Positions 1-11,901 of a stretch of DNA of 64,000 nucleotides are shown here, in pieces. The translations under genes and the position numbers were made by a program. The notes below the pieces were generated by a model. That model worked only from the letters and a program-made list of their open reading frames with translations. It ran no database searches and was not told where the DNA came from. Source of the DNA: Bacteroidota bacterium (lineage in GTDB: Bacteria; Bacteroidota; Bacteroidia; AKYH767-A; 2013-40CM-41-45); assembly GCA_016720655.1 (NCBI GenBank), contig JADKKE010000017.1, forward strand, positions 1 to 64,000, written 5' to 3'. Position 1 is the stretch's first letter. Each line of letters opens with the position of its first letter.

Positions 1-3000
1 TTTCGAGTGTGTTCCGGTGTTTGATGACGATGTACAGGTTCTGATTCAGAACTGAAGCCGGAAAGTTAACGACAGCACTTCCATTCGTGTTGAGTAATGA
101 TTTTTCTGAAGAAACAGTTGCAAATGGTGCAGTGGAATTGTGCAGTTCAACAGTAATTGAATCAAAAGCAGTGGCATTTGCATTCATGCCATTGAGGAAC
201 AATACAGCTCTCATTTGTCCGCCTCCCATGTAATACCCTTCGATGAATGCATTGAGATTTACTACCGTAAATGTGGGGCAAACGACAGTTGTGTTGATTG
301 TTGTTGTTATCGCTCCAACGCCTGTATTGTAACCTTCAGACACTACATAATATGTTCCTGCAGCAAGTGTAGCCGATATTGACGCTTTGAGCCCCGTACA
401 CAGCGGGCCATTATCGTCATTAAATGTAATTGTGCCAGCGCTATTGGTATATGCAAATAGGAATCACTTAACACTGTCCCGGTGCAATGACTTACTTGCA
501 CTGTTGCTGATGAAGCCAATGTAAACTGGTACCAGATATCCGGCGATGCCTGATTATTTGCTCCTGAATAATTATTGGTAAAACAGTTGGCCGTTGAATT
601 CGTTTGTGTATTCGTATACGCTGCGGTTGAACACGGCACCTGACCAATAAGAATCGGATTTGCAAAGGAGCTTCCCGGTAAAGTGCCGGAACATGAAGTA
701 AGAGTGGTAAATGCAAATGGTCCGGTCCAGAGACTTGTTCCGTTTCCTGCAGGACTGCAATCGGCAGCAACCCAAAATTCATATGCGGTATTTGGATTTA
801 GTCCTGTTCTGTTAAATGGATTTCCAACACCTGGATTTGATGGCGCTCCGGAAGGTGCTCCTCCACCGGCATTGGTTACGTGCACATTCCACAGTGTTTC
901 TGAACAACCTATTGTCCATCCCAGCGTTGCTGAATTGGATGTAATCGCAGTTGCAGTTTGTGCTGTTGGTTTCGGACAGGCGACAGGACTGCTGATGGTA
1001 ATTGTATAGTCTTCGGCTTCTCCCCAATTGCTTTGATTGATGCAAGGATCGATGGTTGGACCAGCGAGGTTATAGATGCAACGAACCCGCATCCGGTGCT
1101 GACCAGCCGGCGCAGTACAGGAAATAGAAATTGGAATGGCTCGTGAAGAGCCGATCACACCAACAGATCCACTACCCGCTACAACGGATGTCGTATTCCC
1201 GACTTTTTCAGTAGTAGAGAAAACTCCATCGTCATTGAAATCGATCCACAGTGCATATCCCTCTCCATATTGCCCGGCGGTGACAGTACAGGTGTAATTA
1301 TTGCCTGCCTGAAGTGTAGTCGTGTGTAGGGGATTTGAACTGGCGGAATAATCAGAATATCCTGCAATACCGGAAGGGCAACCTGCGCCGGATAAATTGT
1401 CAAGTGTGTTCAGCACTACATGCGCAATCACATCGCCATCCAGACAACCTGAATTTCCACTCGTACCGTATGCCGGTATGCAATAACATACATTCGAGCT
1501 TACTAACATCGTAATTGCATTGGAAGTAGCAGTGCTTGTTGTGACACAGCTCAGACTGGAAGTCATAACACATGTCACAACTTGTCCGTTGGTGTAAGAA
1601 GAAGTGTAAGTCGGACTGTTGGTTCCAACATTGACACCATCCACTTTCCATTGGTACACAGGCGTAGCTCCGGGAAAAGTACTACTTGCGGTAAGTGTGA
1701 CAGTTGCTGCTAAACACATCGGATTACTCCCGGCAGTGATGCTGATGGAAAAGTAGGAGTAACATCCGAACTTGTCACCGTTACTACAACAGGAGAAGAA
1801 GTTGAAACCGAAGAGCCACATGTACTTGAAACCGTATAGCTTCCGCTCATATTCACTACGATTGATTGTGTGGTTGCTCCGGTACTCCATAGATAATTGG
1901 GAGCAATACTCGCGTTTAGGGTTACACTATCACCCGGACAAATTGTCGTAGATCCGCTTGCGGTAATGGATGGAGCAGGACTTTGCTGTGTGAGTGTAAT
2001 GGGAACTGCAACAGTGTTATTCGTTTCATCACTTTCAAGGAAATTGTTATCCGGATCGGTGATAGACACAATGTAATATGTACCGTTACACACATTATTT
2101 AAAACAATCGGTTCGTTGAGTCCCATGCTATAAACGTCGTATTGCCCGGGATAAATTCCCTGGTTCAGTCCGCAGCCGGTGTGAAAACCAACACCATTGT
2201 TCGGAACAGTTAAAATTGTATTGCCATTGTTGTCGACACATTCTCCAGGATTGCTGGAACAAGATCCGAGGTTAATCAGACAAAAACTTTGTTTCGTTCC
2301 CGTACCAATAATTGGCCATGTCTTCGGATCAGGATTTGATGTGGCTACCCGCAATGTATATTGAGCCCAATTGTCCACATGAATATGCCCATGCGTTGCG
2401 TGGTAGGTCATCATCCCTGCAAAACGGTCGTAAAAACTTAGTGTATCCTGTCCTGCAGTTTTGTGATAGACTCTCTGTTTTACCACATGTTGAATATCAT
2501 CTCCATTCGGACATACGGTACCGCACGGAACATGAGTGGTACCACAAAAACAGGAGTCCATTCCATAAATTTCAATCGGACCGTAACCAATATTTGGTGT
2601 TGCATTGGAGATGTCAAGAAAACCGGGTGTTTCGGAATGATTGAGATTAATCTCTTTGTAGGAAGAAGTCATATCCGGTAATAAATCACAATCCGTCGCT
2701 CCACCCGGACAGACACAAGTTGCACAAACAGCAATACCGGTGGGTCCTCCAACACTACCGCCACCGGGAGGATTATTGGTGAATTCTATGTTGACTTCGT
2801 GAATGGAACCTGTATCTGCATTCGCTAAATCAGTAACGATAAGTTTCCAGGTCCCGTTTGGATTCTGTCCGTTATTCATGGAAGCAAGATTCCCGACAGG
2901 AACAAACAAGCCTGTATATGGAGCAATCAGATTTGTAAATGCAGTTCCATCCATACCCATACACGATCCGATGAAATTGTCATTCGAGCCTCCCATGTTT

Positions 3001-3257
3001 TGAAGAAGAGTCACCAAGGAACCATTGGGTGACATCAATGTGATGGATAGATCATTGTCGTAGGTATGCGTAATGGTAACACAGGCATGCCCGATTCCAA
3101 AACTGTTGTCGATCACCGAGGGAAGTCCGGACACCACGATGGGCACTGTGTCCGTTTGCAAATCAAAGATTGGCATAAAGCCGTTCCAGGTGAAAGTTTG
3201 GGCTTTTGCGAAGACTGAACACAAAAGAAGAACGAAAATTGTAAATAGTTTTTTCAT
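1..3257 (-). CDS. Secreted lysyl-oxidase-like multidomain protein (3' end off window, two frameshifts)
   Basis: The start is the ATG at 3255-3257 (MKKLFTIF...), followed by a signal peptide ending near AKAQ20. Domains in order: a proprotein-convertase P domain (about residues 30-165); a lysyl-oxidase-like domain (about 195-420) with H289-G-H291-I-H293, K322 in KQSFCL and Y376 in YDVY; an Ig-like stretch; a GEVED domain ending in WGEAEDYTI; a fibronectin III-like domain; and the start of the C-terminal module shared with the proteins at 41016, 48711 and 51666 (recognisable as IVIKHRNTLE at the window edge). The reading frame is broken twice. One base is missing in the A4 run at 1749-1752 and another near 446-447, so the pieces read separately as 3257-1710, 1890-343 and upstream of that. 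After restoring frame the protein is continuous and domain order is sensible, so sequencing error or recent mutation is likely. Family knowledge: lysyl oxidases are copper- and quinone-dependent amine oxidases. Activity here is inferred. Confidence 0.8.
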
Positions 3258-3569
3258 CACTGGACGGGATTGTTTGTGCGATCAAATGAATAGTTTGATG
3301 ATTTAAATATATAAATTTTTACGTAACCTCATTGTCTTTTTGATGCGAATTGAAATAATGTTGCTTTTATCCTGAATTTCCCATAAACAGATCTGGCTGG
3401 AATGTCAGCGATGTGTTGTTTAGTTGCTGTTGCGAAATGAATCTTGTCCGGTTCCTGTTTAAATGTTACCTTAGATTTAGGAGTTCAGAAATTATTGGTT
3501 TGAATTCAGGAATGAGAATGCGTGCCACTTCTTTGTTTTATAAGTTCTTGCTCAATAAACTTAAGCATT
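3258..3569. other. Divergent intergenic region
   Basis: This AT-rich spacer lies between the minus-strand lysyl-oxidase-like gene and the plus-strand DNRLRE protein, so it should hold promoters for both. I could not pick a convincing TAnnTTTG box and see no gene, repeat or RNA. Confidence 0.5.
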
Positions 3570-5062
3570 ATGAATAAGATATACTGTTTAACAGTCCTTC
3601 TGTTTCTGAGTTCTGTATTTGCATCTGCACAGGTGACTGTAACTGTTCCCTTGAATGCAATTGATGAGGATGCGACAGTCGATGACTTTGGGCCTGCTAA
3701 TAATTATCCAAACGAAATAGAATATCATGTGAGCGCCTGGACGATTTCGGGAATTCCTGTAGTTTGGAGAAATTATTTTAAATTCAATCTCTCCTGCATT
3801 CCTTCCAATGCAATCATTCAAAATGCTCAACTTTCACTTTTTTACGCTGATACAAATAGCTATACAATTTATGCAAATGGGGAACATTCTTCTTTGACCA
3901 GTTCCAATGAGAGTGTTTTACAACGAGTAACATCAGCTTGGATGGAAAATACTGTTACATGGAATAATCAACCTTCCACTACAACAACAGATGAGGTGAT
4001 TCTTGCACAAAGCACAAGCGGTACACAGGATTATACAAATATGGATGTGACACCAATTGTGCAAGAGATGGTGAGTGACCAGGCCATGAATTATGGCTTC
4101 GTCCTGAAACTAACGAATGAAACGTTTTATGCTCAACTGATATTTGCTTCCGGTGATAATCCGAATGACTTGAAACATCCCTCTCTTCAAATCACCTATA
4201 CTGTACCGGTTCAAATCTGTCAAACATTTAAACTTTCTCCTGCCGATGAAGATGCGACCATTGATGATTTTAATGTAGCTGGTAATTATCCTGATGAAAT
4301 TGAATATCACAGTGCCGCATGGACAATTACAGGAACTCCCGTTATCTGGAGAAATCTATTCAAATTTGATTTATCCTGTATTCCCGCGAATGCAGCTATT
4401 CAAAGTGCACATGTTTCTTTGTTCTATGCGGATACTAACAGCTATTTAATTTATGCAAATGGGGAACATTCTTCATTAACAAGTTCAAATGAAAGCGTAC
4501 TCCAACCATTACATCAGTCTGGACTGAAAATACTGTAAACTGGAGCAATCAACCATCAATTGACACATCCGGTCAGGCAATTCTTTCAGAAAGCACCAGT
4601 GGAACTCAGGATTATACAAATATGGATGTGACACAAATGGTGCAAGAAATGACCAGCTCGCCAACAGCTAATTTTGGAATGGAGCTGAAATTGACGAATG
4701 AAACTTTTTATGCGCAAATGTTATTTGCCTCCGGAGACAATCCCAATGCCGACAAGCATCCGATCCTGGAAGTATGCTATACAATTGGAACCGGCATTGA
4801 TCAAATTGCATCCGGATATAATGTTCAGGTTTTCCCTAATCCTGCTCATGATATTTTAATAATCCGATTCCCGGAGAGTGGTAGTAAAGCGCAATATCAG
4901 GTTCGCGATGCAATCGGCAAACTGATTTTTGAAGGCTCGAATTTACACTCACATTCCTCAGTTGAAATTCCAATTTATATTGCAGACTTACCATCAGGAG
5001 TTTATTTCCTCCATGTTATGACAGATAGTCAAAGCATAACTAAAAAGTTTGTGAAACAGTGA
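3570..5062 (+). CDS. DNRLRE-domain secreted protein with T9SS type A tail (one frameshift)
   Basis: The start is the ATG at 3570 (MNKIYCLTVL...), giving a clean signal peptide ending in FASAQ; an upstream in-frame start at 3522 only adds residues ahead of it. Two tandem copies of a domain of about 190 residues follow. Each begins with (I/A)DEDAT(V/I)DDF, contains WRN.FKF.LSCIP and ends with a GDNPN..KHP..... segment, resembling the DNRLRE beta-sandwich common in bacterial surface proteins. The C-terminus (VQVFPNPAHD ... LPSGVYFLHV) is a T9SS type A sorting domain, predicting export and cell-surface attachment. The second repeat is broken by a missing base near 4506-4508: reading stops at 4538 in one frame and resumes in the other, with the expected residues TSVWTENTVNW. 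Repaired length is about 497 residues. The near-identical repeats make collapse or consensus error plausible. The binding partner is unknown. Confidence 0.8.
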
Positions 5063-5587
5063 TTCAGACTCTGCAATAATTTTACCGGATAACAAAACGG
5101 TTGCCGGAGACATCAAAATGACAGTCGCTGGTATTGATGCAGCTGATCCTGTTGAAGCCGATAATGTGCGGATCATTCATCACAAACAGGAACCAGTAAT
5201 TCATAATGTGGAAGATTTTTTATTTCTTAATTTTCTTAGCCGACTAATCATCTTATCTCCTTTACACAAATTCCATAAACATAGTTCTGTTATCAAAAAA
5301 GGAATTTCCAATTTCAGCCTGATCGTCGCATCCAATCAATTCAAAATTTACATTAACTGGTAGAAGGTCAACTGGAAGTATTTAAAATTTGTGTCCATTC
5401 AGAAATCATTATTTCAATTTCCGTCACAGATTTCTGAAATAGTCCAAATTCTATAAGCAATGCAATTTTAATTTTGAAGGGAAACATTTAATTTATACAT
5501 TGTTCTTAATAATCCTTTTGTTGATACTACGTTTTGATTTTCATTTAGAATTTTCTTCAACGCATTCAAACCACAAGCCATATAACC
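5063..5587. other. Intergenic region, no gene recognised
   Basis: About 525 bp between two plus-strand surface-protein genes. A short open frame at 5118-5363 begins plausibly but turns into low-complexity hydrophobic sequence with no family I recognise, so I do not call it. Close to 5530-5545 an AT-rich stretch with a TACGTTTTG-like box could be the promoter for the gene at 5588. Confidence 0.4.
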
Positions 5588-8500
5588 ATGAAAGCACGTC
5601 TAATTATTTTCATCATCCTTTTTAGTTTTGAGTTATCTTACAGTCAGGCGCCACTTGCGATTCCTTATCAGGCTGTTGCCAGGGATAATTCCGGCAACCT
5701 GATCATCAATCAGGCAATTTCGCTTCGTTTCAGTTTGCACGAAGGGTCTGCCGGGGGAACCATTAGTTATAAAGAATCTCATAGCACCACTACGAATGCA
5801 CTTGGTTTGTTCAGCGTGAACTTTGGGCAAGGGACTCCGCTCACTGGCACTATTGCTTCGGTTAACTGGGCTACATCCGCAAAATTTTTACAAGTTGAAA
5901 TGGATGCTAGTGGTGGAACAAACTATATCAATATGGGTACCACTCAAATGATGAGTGTTCCATACGCATTGTTAGCAGGCAAAAGCAGCGACCTAACGAG
6001 TGGAATAAGCGATGGAAATACTTTGCGATGGAATGGATCAGCCTGGATTGTAGATAGTACATTGACAAATAAAGCAACGAATCTTGGAATAGGAACTACG
6101 AATCCGAATGCATCAGCATTGTTGGACATCAACTCTACTTCAAAAGGATTATTGATACCGCGTATGAGTACCACGCAGCGCAATGCGATCGCTTCGCCTG
6201 CGGTGGGGCTGCAAATTTTTAATACAGATGATCAGTGTATAGATATGTATGATGGATCAAATTGGATCAAGACATGCGGATTGAAAGTAACAGGAGTTGC
6301 AACAGATCCTTCCCATCCAACTACGAACAGCTGGACTCAGAAATCAAATTTTGTTGGAGCGGGCAGGCAACTTGGAATTGGGTTTTCTATTGGAACAAAA
6401 GGATATGTCGGGCTTGGAAATGATAATTCTACTCTTAGTACCTTTTCTGATTTTTGGGAGTTTGATCCAACGACAAATGCATGGACTCAAAAAGCAAATT
6501 TTGGCGGAGGTGCAAGAGTTAGAGCTTGTGGTTTTTCAATAGGTAACAAAGGATATGTTGGTACTGGAGTGAATAGTGCTAGTGTAGCCTTTAATGATTT
6601 TTGGGAATATGATCCTTCTTCAAATAACTGGACCCAAAAAACTAATTTTGGAGGTGTCGCACGATACGGAGCGGTTGGTTTTTCTATTGGCACGAAAGGA
6701 TATATTGGAACTGGATTTACATCAACATTAGCTAACGATTTTTGGGAATATGATCCGACCACCAATGCATGGACAGCGAAAACAAATTTTGGAGGAAGTG
6801 TAAGGAGGGATGCTGTTGGATTTTCGATTGGCACAAAAGGTTATTTGGGAACAGGAATTGGCGCATCTTACTTAAATGATTTTTGGGAATTTGATCAGAC
6901 TGCAAATACATGGGTCCAAAAGACAAGCTTTGGAGGTGTTGCAAGAAATTTTGCAGTAGGATTTTCAATTGGTTCAAAAGGATACATAGGAACGGGAGAT
7001 GGTTCCGGCCCGCAAAATCAATTTCAAGATTATTGGGAATACAATCAAGCCACAAATTCCTGGCTGCAACGCGCGAATGTTGGCGGAGGAGTAAGGCAAA
7101 TGGGAATTGGATTTGCAATTGGAAACAAAGGTTATATCGGACTTGGGAGTTCAAGTGGATTAAAAACAGATTTTTGGGAATGGTTAGACGATAATGTTAC
7201 CGGAATTCAATTGAGTACCAGTACAACTCCATCTACCAATTCTTCATCAGATGGCAAGTGGGTCTCTAGCAATAATCTGCTATATAATGCGAACAGTGGA
7301 AGCGTTGGAATCGGAACATCTTCTCCTGCTTCAAAACTGGATATTAAAGGAGGAACAACAATTGGTTCAAGCTATGCCGGTTTGAATGTGGCTCCAAACA
7401 ATGGAGCCCTTATTGAAGGAACAGTCGGAATAGGTACTGTTTCTCCTGTGTCTAAACTGGATGTAGAAGGATCAGTGAGTATCGGGACATCCTATTCAGG
7501 ATTGATCCCGGCACCAACAAATGGAGCTATAATAGAAGGCTCTGTTGGAATTGGAACAACAAACCCTTTGTCAAAGCTCGATGTTGATGGATCTGTCGCG
7601 ATTGGCGTGAGTTATTCAGGGTCAGTTTCGGCACCGACAAACGGAGTCATTATTGAAGGAAATGTAGGAATCGGAACATCAGCCCTAAATTCTCCGGATC
7701 AAAATTGGAAGTGGCAGGTGAAGTAAGGGCTACCAGTAACAATGCAAGTCTCAATTTACAAAGAACTACAGGTCCCAATTATGTGAACTTTAATGATGCT
7801 CAGGATTTTCATTTGAGAAGCCTTTCTCCAAGTGCTGCCAATGCGAATAATAGAATGACAATTAGTTCTGCAGGTTTTGTAGGTATTAACAACGAGACGC
7901 CTGCTAAACAATTGGAAGTAATTAATGCAAATGATGAAGCTATACGTATTTTGAGTGGTTCGACAGCTGCGAATACGTGTTATTCAATGGGCCGTACCAG
8001 CACTGAGGGTAGATTTGCTCTTGCTTCAGGAAATGCTCAGTTTTCTCCTGATGCAGTCGCAGGTGATGTGATTCTCCGCGCCGAATCCAGTTCACAGAAA
8101 TTAATTCTTGCTACAGGAACAGGAGCTTCCGCAATGATAGTAAAAGGAAATCTGGTGGGTATCGGAACAACTGCACCTAAAGCACGATTGCATGTGGTTG
8201 GAAATAATGGAACTATCAATAATATTAATATTGGATTTTTTGATTACCATGCTGTGATGACGACTCTCACGCCATGGACCGGTGGACTTGCCACGGCAAT
8301 CTTTGAAGGAAATGTTATTACCACACAGAGTTTTATTGCTACAAATGGAACACCTACACTTTCGGATATGCGTTTTAAAAATGTAGCAGGAAGAAGTAAT
8401 TCGGTTCTAGATTTAATTACACTTAACCAAATAAAGATTACTGATTATTTATTCATTGATACGATTACACTTGGGAATAAAATTCAGAAAAAAGTTATCG

Positions 8501-8967
8501 CTCAAGAAGTGGAAAAAGTTTTTCCGAATGCAGTAAATACAATTAAAACACATATACCGAACATTTATGCTCTTGCGAAATCAATCACAAATGTTAATGG
8601 GAATTTACAAGTTACGATGGCAAAGCCTCACGATTTAGTTAAAGGTGACCAGGTTAAATGGATTGACCCTGCCGGAACTACCCATTACAATCAAGTCTCT
8701 GCTGTTCTTTCAGAACAATGTTTTGAACTCGATGCTAAAGAGGATGTTTCTCAGGCATTTATTTATGGAAAAGAAGTGAGTGATTTCCGTACTGTTGACT
8801 ATGACGCAATTGCCATGTTGAATGTTTCTGCAACACAGGAGCTAGCCAGGCAAATTGTAATTCTGCAAGCAGAAAATGAAAAATTACAAGCCGAGAATAG
8901 TTTGTTTAAGTCAGACATCGCTTCCATAAAAGCACAGCTGGGTATGGATGTGAAGGCTGAAAAGTAA
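5588..8967 (+). CDS. Tail-fibre/adhesin-like protein: kelch propeller plus S74-type chaperone domain (one frameshift)
   Basis: The signal peptide MKARLIIFIILFSFELSYSQ is followed by a domain of about 120 residues with the hallmark AIPYQAVARDNSGN, shared with the gene at 9688. Next come LGIGTTNP and LLIPRMSTTQR tail-fibre-type segments, then six kelch units of the form DFWEYDP.TN.W..K..FGG.....GFSIG.KGY.G.G (about residues 245-530). Repeated VGIGT..P.SKLD units lead to a C-terminal Peptidase_S74-like intramolecular chaperone domain (SDMRFKNVAGRS ... IAQEVEKVFPNAV ... VDYDAIAMLNVSA) and a short coiled coil. An extra segment of roughly 60-70 residues separates the two halves of the S74 signature. 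A missing A in the A4 run at 7701-7704 splits the gene (5588-7726 and 7705-8967); repaired length is about 1126 residues. Family knowledge: S74 domains drive trimerisation of fibre proteins. A trimeric surface fibre is inferred. There is no type A sorting tail. Confidence 0.8.
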
Positions 8968-9104
8968 GCGTAATATTATTCCAGATATTCTGAAGCTACA
9001 AATCAAAATACCGGATTTGTCTCGTGTTGTTTTATTGTCAATCTTTTTTTTGCAATAGAATTCAATGCACTATTCATTAGCGTTTTATCAATTTCTCCCC
9101 CTGG

Positions 9105-9406
9105 ATTTTATTTAATTCTTGTTCCCGAAAATTTCTACTAACAGAAATTTGTTTGTTGCTAACTGTGATTTCATTTTATATTCGTGTATTCGTGGCAATT
9201 AAATGTTAAGCTAAGTAGTTTAATATTCTTGTCAAGAGGAGTCGAGAAAAATTAAATCGATTTTGTTTTGAGAAATAACCGAAGAGCGTTCACCGGATTT
9301 TCTGCTTTTCCGACCAGGAGAGAAAGTCAGTTTCATTCTCATACTCTTCCATGCCTTTTCGTGCCAAAGGCTAATCGTCAATGATAAAACAGCTTAAGAT
9401 TTTCAT
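9105..9406 (-). pseudogene. Remnant of a LytTR response-regulator gene
   Basis: Two blocks match the intact regulator at 11137-11901. Positions 9105-9177 correspond to 11195-11267 (the 3' end of the gene, including GTTCCCGAAAATTTCTACT), and 9238-9406 correspond to 11734-11903 (the 5' end, including GTGCCAAAGG and the region of the start codon). The middle of the gene is missing and the blocks carry many substitutions and small indels, so no product is possible. It sits between two related adhesin-like genes, in the same place and orientation that the intact regulator occupies relative to the second one. The simplest reading is an old tandem duplication of an adhesin-plus-regulator unit followed by decay of one regulator copy. 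Confidence 0.75.
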
Positions 9407-9687
9407 TATAATAAAAATAATTTTTAATTTGTTTTGATAGTTCCACATTTTGTAGGATCTCACATTTGCATTTTTTATGCAAAGTGAAGGGGCTTGCATT
9501 CTGATTAAAAGAACATATCAATAGATGATTTATATTGCAAGTGAAACACTTAAAAAGCCAGTAAAATCAACTGTTTGGAGCGTGTTGTAATTTTTTATAT
9601 TTTGTACTTGTTAATGTTTTATAAAACATCAGGGTTATTTGAACCGTTCAGATTTTCTAGAAAAATTCATGTTAAAGAACAATCCAT

Positions 9688-11065
9688 ATGAAATCATTTT
9701 GCAAATTTTTGATTCTCATTTCCTGTTATTCATTCAATTTTGCTCTTGGGCAAGCACCGCAGGCAATTCCTTATCAGGCGGTGGCAAGAGATAATGCGGG
9801 GAATCTTATTATTAATACTAACATTTCAATTCGCTTTAGCGTGCGGGATGTTTCTGCAGGCGGTACGATTGTGTATAGAGAAACACAGTTATTAACAACA
9901 AATTCACTTGGACTATTCAGTGCAAACATCGGTCAGGGTGTTGTAGTGAGTGGAACTTTGCACAATCGATTGGGAAACGGAGCCAAGTTTATGCAGGTAG
10001 AAATGGATGTTACAGGCGGGTCTTCATATGTGACTAGGGTACACAGCAACTCATGAGTGTTCCTTTTGCATTGAACGCAGCAAATGGAAACTGGAAAAAC
10101 AAGGAACAGATATAAAGAATAGCAATACCGGAAATGTTGGAATTGGTTCGCAAACTTGACATCACAAAACTTGTCGTCAAAGCTCCGACGTCATTTGATG
10201 GCTTTGTATTGGAGCGAAAATGGTACCGCCGCAAAATTGATAAGGATGTTTGAATTCAGGCTGATGGTTACATCGAAGTAAGAAGTGGTTTGGATAGTAT
10301 TATATCCAAAATCAGTGGTTATGAATCAACACCGAGTTATTTTAAAAGCGCCGTCGGAATTGGAATAAGTGTCCCTTCAACGAATGCACAATTAGATGTT
10401 AGTTCCACCACCAAAGGATTTCTCCCGCCAAGAATGTTACAGAGTCAACGGGATGCAATTTCAAATCCTGAGCAAGGCCTGACTATATTCTGTACCAACT
10501 GCGGTACAGATGTTGGCGAACTTCAATATTTCAATGCATATTCCTGGAGGAATATGTCAGGATCGGTTGCAAGCGATAAAATTACTCCGACCGTCGGAAT
10601 TTCTTATCATGGAGGTGTTGTTGCCTACATCCTCGTCCGGAGATCCTGGCTATGATGCAAATACAATACACGGGATTATTGCGGCTCCAGCTGACTGGTT
10701 CGATGGAATGGGGATGTTTTGGAACCGGAATTCCCGGTGCAGCCGGTACAGCATTGGGAACGGGAAGCCAGAATACAATCGACATCATGGCCGGGTGTTC
10801 TACAGCAGGTATTGCAGCTCGTTTGTGTGGTGATTTGGTGCTCAATGGATATTCTGATTGGTATCTTCCCAGTAAGGATGAATTGAATAAATTATATTTA
10901 AGTCAAGTTGCCATAGGAGGATTTGATAATGCCTTTGTTTATTGGACCTCGAGTGAAACAAGTAATTCGAATGTATGGGTCCAGAATTTTGGGGGCGGCG
11001 CACAAGCTTCTAATGGAGGCAAAAATGTTTTCGTACGGAAAGCACGCGCTATACGGACTTTCTGA
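9688..11065 (+). pseudogene. Adhesin-like protein with DUF1566 domain, multiply frameshifted
   Basis: The N-terminus (MKSFCKFLIL... GQAPQAIPYQAVARDN) is a paralogue of the gene at 5588. Further on come tail-fibre motifs (VGIGSQ; QLDVSSTTKGFLPPRM) and a DUF1566/Lcl-type C-terminal domain (GYDANTIHGIIAAP, NTIDIMAGCSTAG, LNGYSDWYLPSKDELN, RKARAIRTF). At least seven single-base losses are needed to read it through: near 10036, 10095, 10155, 10218, 10258, 10630 and 10692. As written it yields only fragments, 9688-10056, 10290-10655 and 10652-11065. Residues between the breaks are well preserved, so the gene is either recently dead or the local consensus is poor. Intact it would be about 460 residues, much shorter than its neighbour, and would lack the kelch propeller. 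Surface exposure is inferred from the signal peptide. Confidence 0.75.
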
Positions 11066-11136
11066 TTTGGATTCAAAGCGACTAATTGATTTTATAGACA
11101 AGCAGGTAATTCAATTTTCATTTTGATGTTCAATGG

Positions 11137-11901
11137 CTATTGTAAATTTAACAATAGGCAGGATTTGTATCGTCTAATAAGCCTCTTGCCTAAAATTTTA
11201 TTCAACGCCAGTTCCCGAAAATTTCTACTGATAGGAATTTGTTTGTTCCCAACAGTAATTTCATTTCCATCAATACTTTCTATGGCATTCATCGCAACAA
11301 GATAGGATTTGTGAATCCTGACAAACAATTCTTCCGGAAGTGAAGCTTCGATTCCTTTGAACGTGAGATAAGTCGTGTATTTTTTTTCTTTTGTTTGAAT
11401 CACCACATAATTCTCCATGGCTTCGAGGTACAACACATGATCGTACGGAATTTTTTCGAATTTATTCCCGCACTTAACAAAGAAATGATCACTGGACGGA
11501 ATGCCGGCTTGCAGAACCGGAATGTTTGAATTGCTAGTGAGTAAATGATAATCATACGCTTTATTGCATGCTTTGACAAAGCGTTCCAGGGAAACAGGTT
11601 TTAGTAAATAGTCAAGAATATTCAATTCGTAACTTTCAATTGCATATTCGGGGAAAGCAGTAGTGATAATGATGAGAGGAGGACTTTTCATCGTCCGGAT
11701 AAAATCAATTCCGTTTAATTTAGGCATGTGTATGTCGAGAAAAATTAAATCGACTTTGTTTTCACAGATAATTGGTAGTGCTTTCACCGGATTTTCTGCT
11801 TTTCCGACCAGGGATAGAAAGTCAATTTCATTCACGTACTCTTCAATCCCTTTTCGTGCCAAAGGTTCATCGTCAATTATAAAACAGTTTAAGACGTTCA
11901 T
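11137..11901 (-). CDS. LytTR-family response regulator
   Basis: 254 residues. A receiver domain (about 4-120) has the acidic pocket D10-D11, phosphoacceptor D56 in FLDIHMP, T80/T81 and K101. It is followed by a LytTR DNA-binding domain (about 140-240; PYDHVLYLEAMENYVVIQT and RIHKSYLVAMNAIES are typical). The start codon overlaps the stop of the kinase gene by the four bases at 11898-11901, so the two are translationally coupled and form a two-component system. Family knowledge: LytTR regulators bind pairs of roughly 9-bp direct repeats separated by about 12 bp. Four sites with that geometry exist in this window at 27103, 28541, 31385 and 33010, but a link to this regulator is only inference. 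The gene is convergent with the adhesin-like gene ending at 11065, and a decayed copy lies at 9105-9406. Confidence 0.92.
   Translation of the reverse strand: MNVLNCFIIDDEPLARKGIEEYVNEIDFLSLVGKAENPVKALPIICENKVDLIFLDIHMPKLNGIDFIRTMKSPPLIIITTAFPEYAIESYELNILDYLLKPVSLERFVKACNKAYDYHLLTSNSNIPVLQAGIPSSDHFFVKCGNKFEKIPYDHVLYLEAMENYVVIQTKEKKYTTYLTFKGIEASLPEELFVRIHKSYLVAMNAIESIDGNEITVGNKQIPISRNFRELALNKILGKRLIRRYKSCLLLNLQ

Noticed and set aside
5118..5363. 81-codon open frame (MTVAGIDAADPVEADNVRII...)
   Set aside because: The first 25 codons look plausible but the rest is low-complexity hydrophobic/His-Lys sequence translated from AT-rich DNA. No family is recognised and no promoter is seen.
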